The notes beneath the pieces are model-generated. The model had not been told where the DNA came from. It saw only the letters and a list, made by a program, of their open reading frames with translations, and did not search any database. Below are positions 10,701 to 20,849 of a stretch of 64,000 bases of DNA, piece by piece; within the stretch, counting starts at the first letter, position 1, and each line of letters begins with the position of its first letter. A program made the translations under genes and the position numbers. Source of the DNA: Liolophura sinensis (lineage: Eukaryota; Mollusca; Polyplacophora; Chitonida; Chitonidae); assembly GCF_032854445.1 (NCBI RefSeq), contig NC_088306.1, forward strand, positions 8,387,193-8,451,192, read 5' to 3'.

Positions 10701-13295
10701 AAACGACGCTGTACCTAAAGTAAGTACATTGCTAGGAGCATCTCCAATTATAGTATTATATTGTTAAAGGGAAAGCAATTGTAAAAATTAAAGTCAGCAT
10801 CAGTAGAAAGGCGACTGAAGGAGGTGTTTAAGAATATCTTTATCTTTTGGATTATTTCACACCGAGATAAATGCAGTTAAATACTTTATGGGCCATATGT
10901 ATAATACATGTCCTCATGACCTCAGAGCGACCTCCTACTTTTAACCTCTGAACTTTATTATGAAATCTGATTTGTCATTCATGTTCCGTATTAACACTTG
11001 CATCACCAAATACTTAATTCTGCACAAATTACAAATTTCTGGCTCTTATCACGTTTGAGTTACAGGCCATAAAATGTACATAAATTCAAATCAGAAAAAT
11101 TAGCTATTGGCTTATACTTTAAAAAAGCGATGAATATACACAAAAATACATTTTAAAAGAATCCGCCCATTTGTTCTTGAAAAGAAGATGTTTAAAGATT
11201 TTGAACGGAATCAAATATGGCCTTCAAACCTGCGATTTGCAGTTTTATACTAGCACATAAAAGAATGATTTTAATATTTCGAACACGATTTTTTTTGATT
11301 GGTGTTTTACGCCGTACTCAAGAATATTTCACTTATACGACGGCGGCCAGCATTATGGTGGGTGGAAACCGGGCACAGCCCTGGGGAAACCCACGGCCAT
11401 CCGCAGGTTGCTGGCAGACCTTCCCACTTACGGCCGGAGAGGAAGCCAGCATGAGCTAGTCCACTATGTAAGGATTGTCAGGAACAAGAGTCCTTATGGC
11501 ATATATTGTATGGACGTAACACTGGTACTTATTTTTGTCAAAAATTAGTTGATTGGAGGTCTGCGGACATCTCTGCTATTATGTTCAGAATGCTCTCCGA
11601 GAGAAATATCATATTTGGCATACATGGTATGGAGAAGCAATCATATAATACACTGTTCAACTATTGTATGGCATCAGAGAAATAGTACATTTACCAATGT
11701 AAACTGTAATATAGAAACTGACATATTTCAAAAGAAATCGGTAAAGTTTGCATGCTATCTAAAAAATTAATTACAAAGACATAGTAACTGATTTTCAAAA
11801 CTATGTATATAGACATATATTTCTACCCTACACAGTTCTTACATTCTATCTTTGTCATTCTTTTCAATATATAACACCATATAACAGCCATATCCAGCCG
11901 TAGCCATACGGACATTTTATAAATCTGTCATCCTCTTTGTCATCATTGCCACTCATTGCAATATGAGACTTACAGTGTGTACAACTGGTGTAGAACATTG
12001 ATTGTAAATGTGCTAATGCATGTAAAAAGCATTTTCGTAAATGACTCTATATGAACATACATATTGTATGTACGTGAGCCGAAATAAAGAAATGAAGATG
12101 TGGTTTGCAACAAAAAAATCAGGAACAATGTGCTTCCAAGCTAAAAGTTGATATATTTTAATGTGATTTTTGTTTACTTTAACAGTACGTAAAGGCTGAT
12201 GTAGAAAGATCAACTATTTACGATGAACGGCGAGAGAAAATGATACAAGCTTGTCGTGAAAATAGATACAACGGGCGTACATTAAATGCAGCAAGCACTG
12301 ACAACTTCTCCATCGATAGAAAGAATGGAATCGTCTATTGCGACATTCCAAAAGTCGCCAGTACATTCTGGAAACGGGTGCTGCAGATAGCTTCCGGTAA
12401 ACGACAGAAAAATGACGTGTTCGACATCCCAGCGCGCTCAGCGCACGCCGGCCTTCTGGAAACCTTCCAGAAAAAAGGCTTTGATGAAATCCACCAGGTT
12501 TTATCGACCTCAACTAAGTTTATGTTCGTACGTGAGCCTTATTCAAGATTAGTTTCTGGATACATTGACAAAATATTTACACCTAGGCCCGCTTACAGGG
12601 GATTGCGGAACGAGATAAAGAACTTCGGGATTCGTGGTAACAAGACAAAGGTTGTCTCAGACTGTGCTCTTGATATTACCTTTACACAGTTTGTCGTTTT
12701 CTTGGTGGGAAAGATAGCAGAAAACACTTGGAGAAATGGGCACTTTGTTCCCATGTATGATATGTGTCGTCCGTGTGAGGTGCAGTTCGACATCATCGGT
12801 AAGATGGAGACTTTTAACGAAGACGCTACGTACATTTTCAAGGAGAAAGGATTTCCGGCTTCGATTCAGCTGGACGATCAAAGGAACGACCTTGATTCTA
12901 TCACTGACATCGTAGACAGCACGTTCGCCGAAAAAGAAGGTATGGAGAAATGCCTACCCTTTGGTAAAGCTCTGGAGTATGTGTGGAAGAAGGCGGTGAT
13001 TCGAGGTATACTCAGCAAAGAGGAAAGTATGCCCAAACGTTTCATAGACCAATCAAACTTCTCAAGAGAAGACTTCAAGAAAGCCATGGTGGATGCTTAC
13101 CATCGTTCGAGCAAAAACCCTGATCGCATGAACAACCGAAAAGAGGCACTTGTAGAAGCTATACGAAGTGTGCCCAAGGACATCCTGCAGAAATACCGAA
13201 AACTGTTCCGACCTGATTTTGAAATATTTGGTTATGACATGGAAGAGCCGCAAATATTCCAGGTTCGTCAGCCAAAACCTTTCTATTTTGTGTAG
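7637..13295 (+). CDS. Carbohydrate sulfotransferase, CHST8-14/HNK-1 ST type (copy A), three exons
   Basis: Joining 7637-7748, 10634-10719 and 12186-13295 gives 435 residues with no stop and matching intron phases (1, then 0). Residues 1-10 are basic and cytosolic. Residues 11-28 form a signal anchor. A charged stem with an NET sequon follows, then the Sulfotransfer_2 domain from about residue 105. The 5'-phosphosulfate loop reads IPKVASTFWKRVL (about 120-132). The 3'-phosphate motif reads FVREPYSRLVSGY (about 180-192). Members of this family move sulfate from PAPS to GalNAc, GlcA or related sugars of chondroitin, dermatan or glycoproteins in the Golgi; the acceptor cannot be told here. Length and architecture are those of intact family members. 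The ATG is chosen because an in-frame TGA lies about 11 codons upstream and it directly precedes the anchor. The near-identical paralogue is in unit C. Confidence 0.9.
8187..8436 (-). mobile_element. Full-length tRNA-derived SINE in sulfotransferase A intron 1
   Basis: The element is flanked by perfect 12-bp target-site duplications TTAAAGATATAA (8175-8186 and 8437-8448). Read on the - strand it runs from a tRNA-like head (GGGGCTCAGTTGGTTAGCGC, then a B-box-like region) through the common core to an ACACCAATC end and a short A-rich tail. It is present at the same site in C, so insertion preceded the A-C split. Confidence 0.93.
8975..9188 (-). mobile_element. SINE, same family, second copy in intron 1
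   Basis: It starts with an (AAAT)n tail on the - strand and has 8-bp duplications CTGGCGAT at 8967-8974 and 9189-9196. Part of the tRNA-like head is missing. It contains a small GGTGAAAACC repeat that has one more unit in C. Confidence 0.88.
9968..10013. repeat. Poly-C tract in sulfotransferase A intron 1
   Basis: A run of about 15 C near 9981-9995, followed by CA- and CCCCA-rich sequence, with a longer run in C (about 52250-52267). Confidence 0.85.
10241..10455 (-). mobile_element. SINE, diverged copy in intron 1
   Basis: A (TTTA)n tail, TTTTACACCGTACTCAAGAG, the GGTGGGAGGAAA core and the CTGGACTTGAACTCACAGCG B-box region are all recognisable. It is older than the neighbouring copies judging by its substitutions. 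It is shared with C (52513-52729). Confidence 0.85.
10634..10719 (+). CDS. Sulfotransferase A, coding exon 2 (stem)
   Basis: The acceptor TTCCGCATTTCAG precedes the exon and the donor GTAAGT follows it. It encodes 28 full codons of a very acidic and basic stem (many E, D, K, H) plus the two bases that complete the Glu codon split after exon 1. There is no stop in the joined frame. It is identical in the unit C copy. Confidence 0.8.
11289..11458 (-). mobile_element. 5'-truncated SINE in sulfotransferase A intron 2
   Basis: The tail and core are intact up to the CAGCATGAGCT motif, after which the tRNA-like head is missing. The copy is well conserved and therefore looks younger than the others here. 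It is shared with C. Confidence 0.88.
12186..13295 (+). CDS. Sulfotransferase A, coding exon 3 (catalytic domain)
   Basis: The acceptor TTTGTTTACTTTAACAG ends at 12185. The frame runs for 369 codons to TAG. The exon begins 18 codons before the internal ATG at 12240. It holds both PAPS-binding motifs and several conserved aromatic and basic residues of the CHST8-14 group. Against copy C I count 14 base differences, 10 silent and 4 altering an amino acid (Ala/Thr, Thr/Ile, Glu/Lys, Lys/Asn), which is the pattern of a gene under constraint. Confidence 0.95.
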   Translation, partial: YVKADVERSTIYDERREKMIQACRENRYNGRTLNAASTDNFSIDRKNGIVYCDIPKVASTFWKRVLQIASGKRQKNDVFDIPARSAHAGLLETFQKKGFDEIHQVLSTSTKFMFVREPYSRLVSGYIDKIFTPRPAYRGLRNEIKNFGIRGNKTKVVSDCALDITFTQFVVFLVGKIAENTWRNGHFVPMYDMCRPCEVQFDIIGKMETFNEDATYIFKEKGFPASIQLDDQRNDLDSITDIVDSTFAEKEGMEKCLPFGKALEYVWKKAVIRGILSKEESMPKRFIDQSNFSREDFKKAMVDAYHRSSKNPDRMNNRKEALVEAIRSVPKDILQKYRKLFRPDFEIFGYDMEEPQIFQVRQPKPFYFV

Positions 13296-13703
13296 GATTT
13301 ATGGCAGCTTGACAGACAGAGTTGTGAAAACTAGTGCTACATCTAATATGTATCTTTTCAGACGTGCAAGATATCACAATTCAACTGTACATAATACATA
13401 TATATTATATCAATGTACAGCCGGTGTGTAAGGAATTCTTTTGAATTTTTATTGCTTTATTGCTTCGGAACATGTTATTGTGTATCCTAAAAGAAATTAG
13501 TCATGTATTTGACGGTTAGTTTGTATTTGAAGCGAGGCTCCAATCGACAGGCCGGCCATAAATATTCTGCAACAATATTACACAGGATATAATACTAGTA
13601 TTGTGATATAACCAACTGTATCATCGAACATTATCCAATGCCTAAGAATATTTATATTTTTCTATTTCCCACGGACAACAAAACACAACTTCCATTATTC
13701 ACT

Positions 13704-13709
13704 AATAAA
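13704..13709 (+). terminator. Polyadenylation signal of sulfotransferase A
   Basis: AATAAA stands about 410 bp past the stop codon and is followed by GT-rich sequence. The same signal is kept in C (55997-56002). Confidence 0.55.
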
Positions 13710-13758
13710 TGTGTTTGATGTATATGCGTTAATGATTGGAGTTTTGTGCACAGTAGGA

Positions 13759-13805
13759 TTTATTTATTTAACTGGGGTTTTATGCCGTACTCAAAAACAT
13801 TTGCA
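13759..13805 (-). mobile_element. SINE tail fragment
   Basis: A (TTTA)n run followed by GGGGTTTTATGCCGTACTCA is the 3' end of the SINE family; the rest of the element is absent. It is shared with C (56052-56098). Confidence 0.7.
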
Positions 13806-15040
13806 GTAAGAGAGGCTCTCTGTGCTTCTCATTAGTGCAGTACGGTCTTTCTCAAATACGATCCATCTAAAGCGGTAGAAGGCCTATTGAGCCTGCAATC
13901 GAAATTTTACCGCTGACAGAGGATATCTTGTATTCACCACTTTATGCCATCTCGTGCTGTTGTCTGAATGCCCTGGGCTGAGGTGCTGTTTAAGCTGGGA
14001 AATTCAGAATAATTGTTTTCAGGAAACAGTTACATTCTGAGAAAGAGAGATTCGAATGAGAGCGCGAGATTCAGACACACGTGCGATATTTATATGATAT
14101 TCTCTACTGAATATCTGGTTGAGTCTCGCTTGAATCTCGTCGCCTTGCCATCTGAATATCTGCTTAATCTCGAATAAATCTCACAGTGTCGTTCAAATAT
14201 CTCTGTTCCTGGTTTGCGGGAACGGTGTCGGTGAAAGAGACATCATACCGTTTGCAGATCACTGGCTTCTGGTCCTGCTTTCCATGTTGTAGTGGACACA
14301 TTGTGATGTATACACAGCACCTATATGACTGACCGCCGTGGCTTAAATGAAAACCTCCTCAGCATGACGTCAGGCAATAATCAAATATGTGTACAAACTG
14401 CATGGTTTATTCCTAATCTGGATGTCTGAATATCATTTAATGCGCAGGTATAATACATAGTTCATTCAGCCAAGAGAAACATGCTTTTTGTGTGTAACTA
14501 TAAGATAATGAGTTTACAGCCATGTATCTTGGACCTGTTGTAGAAAGGTTTGGCAATTCGATTGATTTTTCTTTCATGTTTATTATCGCCAAGCGTATTC
14601 TACATGTGAATTTACCCTTGGCTGAACTCATTTACCTTCCTTTTATTCTACGACCATTGCAATGTAACCAAGACCATGAACTAGAATCAGCTACCATGGT
14701 TGTTTGTAAAATCAATGCTGATAATTATAGAAACACAACCCATTTAATCGATTCCACCACTCAGCCGATCAAGAAACTTCACCCCTGCCTGAAGGGAAAT
14801 TATTGACATTACCATAGGCTTAATTATATAAGCCATCTGCATTATTTTCTGATATATTTATTTGATCTTATTTACTTAAGCAATGTCATGTGCGATCTGT
14901 CTTTCATACTTTTCTATTGATGTTTGCGCGTGCAGTTGTTTCCTTTTCTACTGGATAAGGCATGCAAATTTTGTCTAGCTGTCAGATGGTTCCAATGATT
15001 TGACTCATACCTTCTTGCCCCCCCCCCCCCCCCCCACCCC
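13806..15040. other. No gene recognised; imperfect GAGATTC/GAATCTC cluster
   Basis: Between 14038 and 14200 the words GAGATTC, GAATCTC and TGAATATCT recur in both orientations, making a weakly palindromic patch. The ORFs in this stretch (14437-14631 and 14522-14806) show no motif. The interval ends in a poly-C run (15018-15036). Confidence 0.5.
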
Positions 15041-15044
15041 CCAA

Positions 15045-15605
15045 AGTATGGTCCACTAGTTTGACATATGGCCCACTGGTCTTACACATGGCCCACTGGT
15101 TTCACGCACAGTACTTTGTTTTACTCATGGTCCTTTGTTTCACGCATGGTCCTTATTTTCACATTGCATGCAAGGCCCTTGGTTTCACGTACGGTCCTAG
15201 GTTTGAAGCATGTTCCCTGGTTTCTCCCATGGTCTCTCGTTTCCCCGCATAGCGCCTTGTTTCACGCATGGTCCTTTTTTCACGTATGATCCCTGGTTTG
15301 ACGAATGGTCCATGGTTTCACACACGGACCCTGGTGTTACGCAAGGTCCCTAGTTGGACGCATGGTCCCTGGTTTCATTGATGGACCCTGGTTTGATACA
15401 TTATCCCAGGTTTGATGCATGTTCCCTGGTTCCACGGATGGTTCCTTGTATCACGCATGGTCCCCTGTACCATATGGTCACTTGTTTCCCACATTATCCC
15501 TTGTGTTACGCAAAGGTTCCTTGTTTAGCGCATGGTCCCTGGTTTCATAGATGATGCCTGGTTTGACGGGTGGTCCATAGTTTCATGAATGGTTTCTTTT
15601 TTCGG
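15045..15605. repeat. 19-bp minisatellite, long allele (unit A)
   Basis: About 28 imperfect copies of a 19-20 bp unit close to CATGGTCCCTGGTTTCACG stand in tandem. ORFs through it are artefacts of the repeat. The corresponding tract in C (57325-57490) has only about 8 copies. Confidence 0.93.
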
Positions 15606-15719
15606 TCCGTGGTCTCATATGATTAGTAAGTGGATGATTTTTTTTTACTGCAAAGTAATAAATATACAGCTGTTCACATGTTTCTGAGTTGCCATATAAT
15701 CATTTACAGTTGATTATTT

Positions 15720-16080
15720 AAGGGTAACCCGATACGGGATTTGACGAAGTACGAAACAAGGTTCAGCGTTCCGCAGTTGACCTAGATACGTCAAAGCTGC
15801 TTATGTATGAGGTCGTGTCAGATTGTTGCGTGCCGTAGAAATGTAAAAGTTTACTCTACATGTATTATGACGTCATACCGATGAGTTCAGATTCAAACGT
15901 CCTGAAACAAATGTTTATTTTTCAACACCATAGCGTCTGGGTGTAAAATATAAAATAATGTAAAAACAAAAGCGATATCTATAAACTGTGCGAAATAAAC
16001 ACATTTATCACTGAAGGAAATTCCGATAGTTAAGATTTATATAAATTAGGAAACAAATCTATCCAGTCAAAAATCTCAAA
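15720..16080. repeat. Dispersed repeat shared with 31740-32110 (unit A copy, deleted)
   Basis: TTTGACGA-GTACGA-A-AAGGTTCAG and the later GATATCTATAAACTGTGCGAAATA and CACTGAAGGAA words align in order with 31740-32110. Relative to that copy and to C (57600-58080), A lacks about 150 bp right after GGTTCAGCG. Confidence 0.75.
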
Positions 16081-16394
16081 TTCTTTTATTTGTGGACATA
16101 AACAGCATGAAATGATATTACTCGGGGAGTTAAACGTTCCGACGGGTGCGTTGTGTGACACACTCGATGTTGTTTGAAAGGTTATCTCTATTTAATATGT
16201 ATATTTGCACACGACCCGCAACTAATAATTGATTATTTGTTATCTGCATTTGGTTGTTTGGTTGGTTAAGTGCCTGGCGAAGGGCAATGATTTCCTTTGA
16301 GCCATGAGTGACTTGGTGAACAGTAGTTGTTATCCACATATTATCCTGAACATCTAACTCAAGTCAAACTACTGATTAAGGTGTAAAAAAATGT

Positions 16395-16560
16395 ATTTAT
16401 TTATTTATTTACTTGATTGGTGTTTTACGCCGACCTCAAGACCATTTCAACTATACGAAAGCTGCATGCAGTTTGATGGGATAAAACACGCCAGAGCTCG
16501 GATTAAACCCATGACTATCAGCAGTTTGAGGATGCCAATTCACATCTGGCAATTTTGAGA
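16395..16560 (-). mobile_element. Degenerate SINE
   Basis: The (TTTA)n tail and TGATTGGTGTTTTACGCCG are clear, but the core is heavily substituted. It is shared with C (58448-58615). Confidence 0.75.
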
Positions 16561-16780
16561 CCAGTGAAAGTATGTCTGCGGCAGCGGTGTAAAATACGCA
16601 ACTATAATTAGTACATGTGTATATACACAGAAAACCGAAAATATTTAAAATAGTAGATTGGTACATAGTTACGCCAATTTTTTCCGTGTATAAATATGCT
16701 GATCGTTGCTGTATATTTAAACAGATATTCAGTCGAATCTGCCAGTGATCATTTTTCTTTTAGCTGTAAATTTAATTTAG

Positions 16781-16852
16781 TTATTTGATTGGTATTTTAC
16801 GCCGTACTCAAGAACATTTTCACTTATACGACTGCGGCCATCATAAAGTCAA
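16781..16852 (-). mobile_element. SINE 3'-end fragment
   Basis: TTATTTGATTGGTATTTTAC and GCCGTACTCAAGAACATT identify the 3' end of the SINE; only about 70 bp remain. It is shared with C (58841-58912). Confidence 0.8.
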
Positions 16853-17099
16853 TTTTCACAGTATACACTTTTGTATTCACAGTAATCTTAGATTTAATGG
16901 TTCTGAAATGATGCAAATTTACTAAAAATCATAAGTACATCGGTTAAAAGAGTATCCAATGCGTTCAAACAGAGTTAATAAGATATAAAGACCAAATCTG
17001 CCCATTTTACACTCCACATGGTGTGGGTTTTGAAAAAGATGTTTGAAAAGGCGTGAATCAAGCTGTGGTTTCTCTTAGACACGAACGAGTTGCTTTTTC

Positions 17100-17539
17100 T
17101 CATGGCCTGACTATTTATTTGTGGTTTGGTGAGATCAATGCGTCTGTTCCCACCCCGTACTTATGTCATCATATTTACATTTGTCTGGGATTACATGTAG
17201 TACCAGTTAGTTATTCAAATATGTGATTTTTCCACGCTCATATTATTCATCCATGTGCACATTGATTTAGGTAAATCACGCTTCAGAGAATTATCTATTT
17301 CTTCAGAGAAGAAACTATTGGCTTCCTAGCACTAAAATGGAATTAAATATGGTGAAATTTACATGTGTACTTATCGTGGTGTCAAAACGGTATTGGTCTT
17401 GCATTAAAGAAGAAGAGAGCATCAAAATGATGCAAATATCAGATGAAAGAGCCTGAAAAGTTATTTCCAAATATGATTTTTATATATCTTTGATTCTTTT
17501 AACTGATGCAAGTGGCGTGCAGAAATAGCGCCTGGTCAC
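17100..17539. other. No feature seen between the SINE fragment and the GPCR remnant
   Basis: AT-rich DNA without a convincing ORF. Unit C carries about 100 bp of extra sequence near 59530-59632 just before the GPCR remnant. Confidence 0.5.
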
Positions 17540-18562
17540 TCAGGAGCGAAGTTGCTGGCGTATTTTACTAATCCTTAGTTTGCAGCCACGCCTGAATTGC
17601 TTGTTAAACAAACTGTACATGATACGGTTGACAGCGTAGTTAACAGAGAACGCCAAAACCTCTGTGAAGGACGATCTCCTGTCCAACTGTCGTATTCTGT
17701 AGACGTCCCCCGTACTAAGATAACCCACAACGGGAGTCATGACACCAACAGATACAACAGTCACGAGAATTAGCATTCTGAACGTTTTACCTCTTGGACG
17801 TCGCATAGAACCATGGGAATCCTTGAATCCATTACACGGGTTATGGGTGAAATTACTTGCAGGCTTCTCGTTTAAGACGCTTTACTGCGTTAACAACTAC
17901 TTCTGTTTTTCATAGCAGGTCACTTGTTGCACGGTTAGGCTGGTTCTTGGTTGTTAAGTAAAACGGCTTTGACCTGTAGAAGTCGTGTCGTTGAAGGTCA
18001 CTGTGGATTGAAGTCTTCTCGCTCTTCGGCAGACACGCATGGCCACCAGAATATACAACATGGCAATAAAAATGGCAAAAAGCGTGTAGACATGAGTCTT
18101 AAGAGGCGTGCTGCCCCTGAGCCCAGCATGCCGCAAGTGGTGCTGTGGACCACAACACCACCATGGTGCCTGTACACCCGCATGAAAAGTCCATACAAGT
18201 ATGTACCTGTTGAGAGAGATTACCAATAACACAACCAAAGAGGCGCTCGTGGACAGGTAAGTCGAGTAGAAATAAATCTTGCACATTGTGTTATATATGA
18301 ATGTGAACGTCTTCAGTAGATCGGCAAATGTGTAGGCCAAAACTATCACACAAACAAACTGGTCAAAAATACAGTTGTAGAATAAACATATTTGTGTTGG
18401 ACTTGCCCATTTTTGTCGAATACAGGTCACGACAAACGCTACGCTGGATGCACATGCTGGCGTCTGTTCTCTGTCACCTTCCTTCAACAACGCCGTCAAT
18501 TCGTCCAAGTCGTCAGTCGAATTGTGAAGGGTGTTCGCCATCTTGGAAAGTTTCCCCCACAC
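17540..18562 (-). pseudogene. Rhodopsin-type GPCR, broken (copy A)
   Basis: Two open pieces read in order on the - strand. The first (18562-17954, 202 codons) has the end of a TM1, a TM2 ending in FADLLKTF, a TM3 starting at a conserved-position Cys (TMCKIYFYSTYLSTSAS) with SLNRYILVW in the DRY place, then only about 35 residues before a TM5-like helix. TM4 and the second outer loop are therefore missing. The second (open from about 17881, first ATG 17806, to 17540) has a TM6-like helix and a TM7 with NYAVNRIMYSLFNKQFRR, where the usual NPxxY has Arg for Pro. TAG and TAA lie between the pieces. An intron could explain the gap but not the missing TM4. Copy C shares these lesions and differs at many amino acids, which suggests relaxed constraint. 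Ligand unknown. Confidence 0.7.
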
Positions 18563-20520
18563 TACTCACAATTTTGCTGACATCGAATGCCTTCACACTG
18601 AAGCGGGTTCAAAACTGGATTTAGACAGTGAAAAAGTTCATCCGATGTGCGTCATTGCAGTGCGAGCCATCAAAGTTCGTGATGGAAGCAGCGCCCTTGA
18701 AAATGTGCGCGCAGCCGTATATATTGTCTTTGTTTCTCAGAATTGCCACGCGATCAGTTTTTTTTTTTCAATGATACAGTTCCTTAACACTCATTTTACA
18801 AAGACAAGTACAGAAAGAGTCATTTCGGGAAAATCAGCACGCGCCTTGAATTACCGGAAGCTAGTAATGTGATGTTGCTGCAAATATTGTTGGATACAAA
18901 ATCCTACCTGTTCTTATCAGTGTTAATACAATCCAGCCAACCTGAATTGGTTGTGATAATGATTGACAGTGCAAACCGACACCCATACACATTCACAGTT
19001 TCATATCATAATGGCAATCAGCATTGCTACATGTGCTCTCCGCCTGATCGCGTCAACATTGCATCGATATATAAAATAGTCTGAAAACGCTTACCTCAAT
19101 AATGATATTTAAGATTGTAATACGGTTATGAAGAGTTCTACTATGCGGACAGGTAGCCCGCGAGGTTTGCAGGCCAGGATTAACAAATCTTGCGACGGGA
19201 TCTCGAATCTCACAGTTTACGCACCGTTACCAACAACAACAATCATCATTTTCTATCATCGCCACATTCATTACGATAACAGATTCGCTTTTTTAGCATT
19301 GTATGAACAAGGCTGTTTCTGATGATCGCTCTGCTGTCTCTTGGCAAGAAGGGAGTGTCCTTTCTGTACCAAGTTAATCTGAAAAAGTATGTTTGTTCTA
19401 CATAGCAATGCTGTGAATAAATATAGGAGAATGTTTAATAAATGTATTTCCATGTTAATCTCTTGTCTGTATCCAAACACATGTATTTAATCTGAACATA
19501 AATAATATTTACGAATTTGTTAAAAATTTAAATACATGTACTATCAAAATGCGGGTTGAACACATTTGTTAGACGAAAAGACCAAAATCTAGTGCAAATA
19601 TATTTTTCCAGCACATACTACATGCTCATTTATAAAATTATTACACAAAGGTAATATATACCAAAAGGTGGTCCCAAATACCCACCATACAAAAACTATT
19701 TTCAAGTATCTTTTTTCTCTTTAAAGAAAAATCGAAAAAGAAATGTGGAAGACCACAGTTACAATGATTCCTTTGCACTCTTTCATCTGAATTTTTTAAA
19801 ATTTTTTATGTTTCCTCCACCTGTAAATCAAACCATTTGCTTAAAAACTATTGATGGTTAATGTTACGATTTTCTTAATTCTTCTTACATCATTGCTATG
19901 TTAGGGAACGCAAACTTCGAGTCGTCGTTACACAGGTTGGCACAAATAAATAAAATTGGTGACAAACAAATAAGGCGCCTTGATAGCCGTTTTTTTCCGA
20001 CGTTCGTAATCAGCGACGTAATTATAATTTAGGGTCATAATCACCTCATCTCTAATCTTCTAAATTTTAGTAACACAAGTAATAGAACTGTGGCAAGTTA
20101 AAAACGTTCGTCTCACCACCACTCCTATTTGGACGATGGAAGCGTTCGCGGAGACTCATTGTGCAAGACGACGTCAGGATCCCAGTACTAGCTGTGAACT
20201 ATTTAATTGCAACCGAATGACCAGACAGTGACACGCCTTCTCCACGGACTCCGTCCTAAGTGAGGGTCGGGAGGTGGGGAAGGGGTGGAGTATATGGAAA
20301 CTGTCCACAAAAATGGTTGACTGACAACCATGAGAACTATGCAGTTTGGACAAAAGAGATGGACATTGACCTGTACCCTCGGAAGACAGCCTCACATCCT
20401 TATTAAATTTCCATAAGCGAGATTGTAAACGTTTAGTGTTGTAACTCATATTCAGACATCCAGTGACATTCATTTAGCCACCCTGTGAGAAAGCAGCGAA
20501 CAGCTGGGACGGGTACCTAG
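18563..20520. other. No gene recognised; right edge of unit A at 19399
   Basis: Several short ORFs on both strands lack motifs. Those before 19399 are also in C. After 19399 the sequence is single-copy in this window and AT-rich. Confidence 0.6.
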
Positions 20521-20524
20521 TAAA

Positions 20525-20715
20525 GCCAATGGAACACCACTCGCAGCAAAGCGCGGAGAACACCCACAACCGTCCGCAGATTGTTAACAAACTTCCACAC
20601 GTACGGTCGGAGAGGAAACCAGCACGAGCTTGACTGAAACTCACCAGTGATTACATTGGTGAGAGGCTCTTCAGCCATTGTGCTACACCAACACGCTAGC
20701 CATTCGATCACAGAC
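20525..20715 (-). mobile_element. Degenerate SINE
   Basis: Words such as ACCCACAACCGTCCGCAG, ACACGTACGGTCGGAGAGGA and TACATTGGTGAGAGGCTC match the SINE core and head in order, with many substitutions; the tail is missing. Confidence 0.75.
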
Positions 20716-20849
20716 TGAAATGTTCGGAAATTCAGAACATCGACTTCTGTAACGACTTGAGTGAGTTGATAGTCGAAGGGAAACCCGGGATATGATTGTT
20801 CGATGAAAGTCAGATACGTGTCAGTAGACATCTGAAAGTCTCAACTTTA

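Larger units (their letters stand above)
1..19399. repeat. Segmental duplication unit A (left end outside window)
   Basis: This block matches 44548-61530 (unit C) almost throughout, and its first 7056 bases also match 36811-44085 (unit B), all in direct orientation. Similarity to C stops sharply after the shared GTTCT at 19395-19399 (61526-61530 in C). Since B and C extend about 465-477 bp further left than window position 1, A is cut by the window edge. It contains a complete sulfotransferase gene and a broken GPCR. By eye A and C share more bases and indel states with each other than with B. Confidence 0.95.

Noticed and set aside
12214..12513. Minus-strand ORF of 99 codons opposite the sulfotransferase, also at 54498-54797
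   Set aside because: It is antisense to a strongly supported exon, and its conservation is explained by the sense gene.
15061..15554. Overlapping ORFs with repeated TH-GP and HGPW-like peptides
   Set aside because: They are readings of the 19-bp minisatellite, which is not a multiple of three and shifts frame from unit to unit.
17951..18229. Plus-strand ORFs over the GPCR remnant
   Set aside because: Frame shadows of the - strand receptor pieces, which have recognisable helices.
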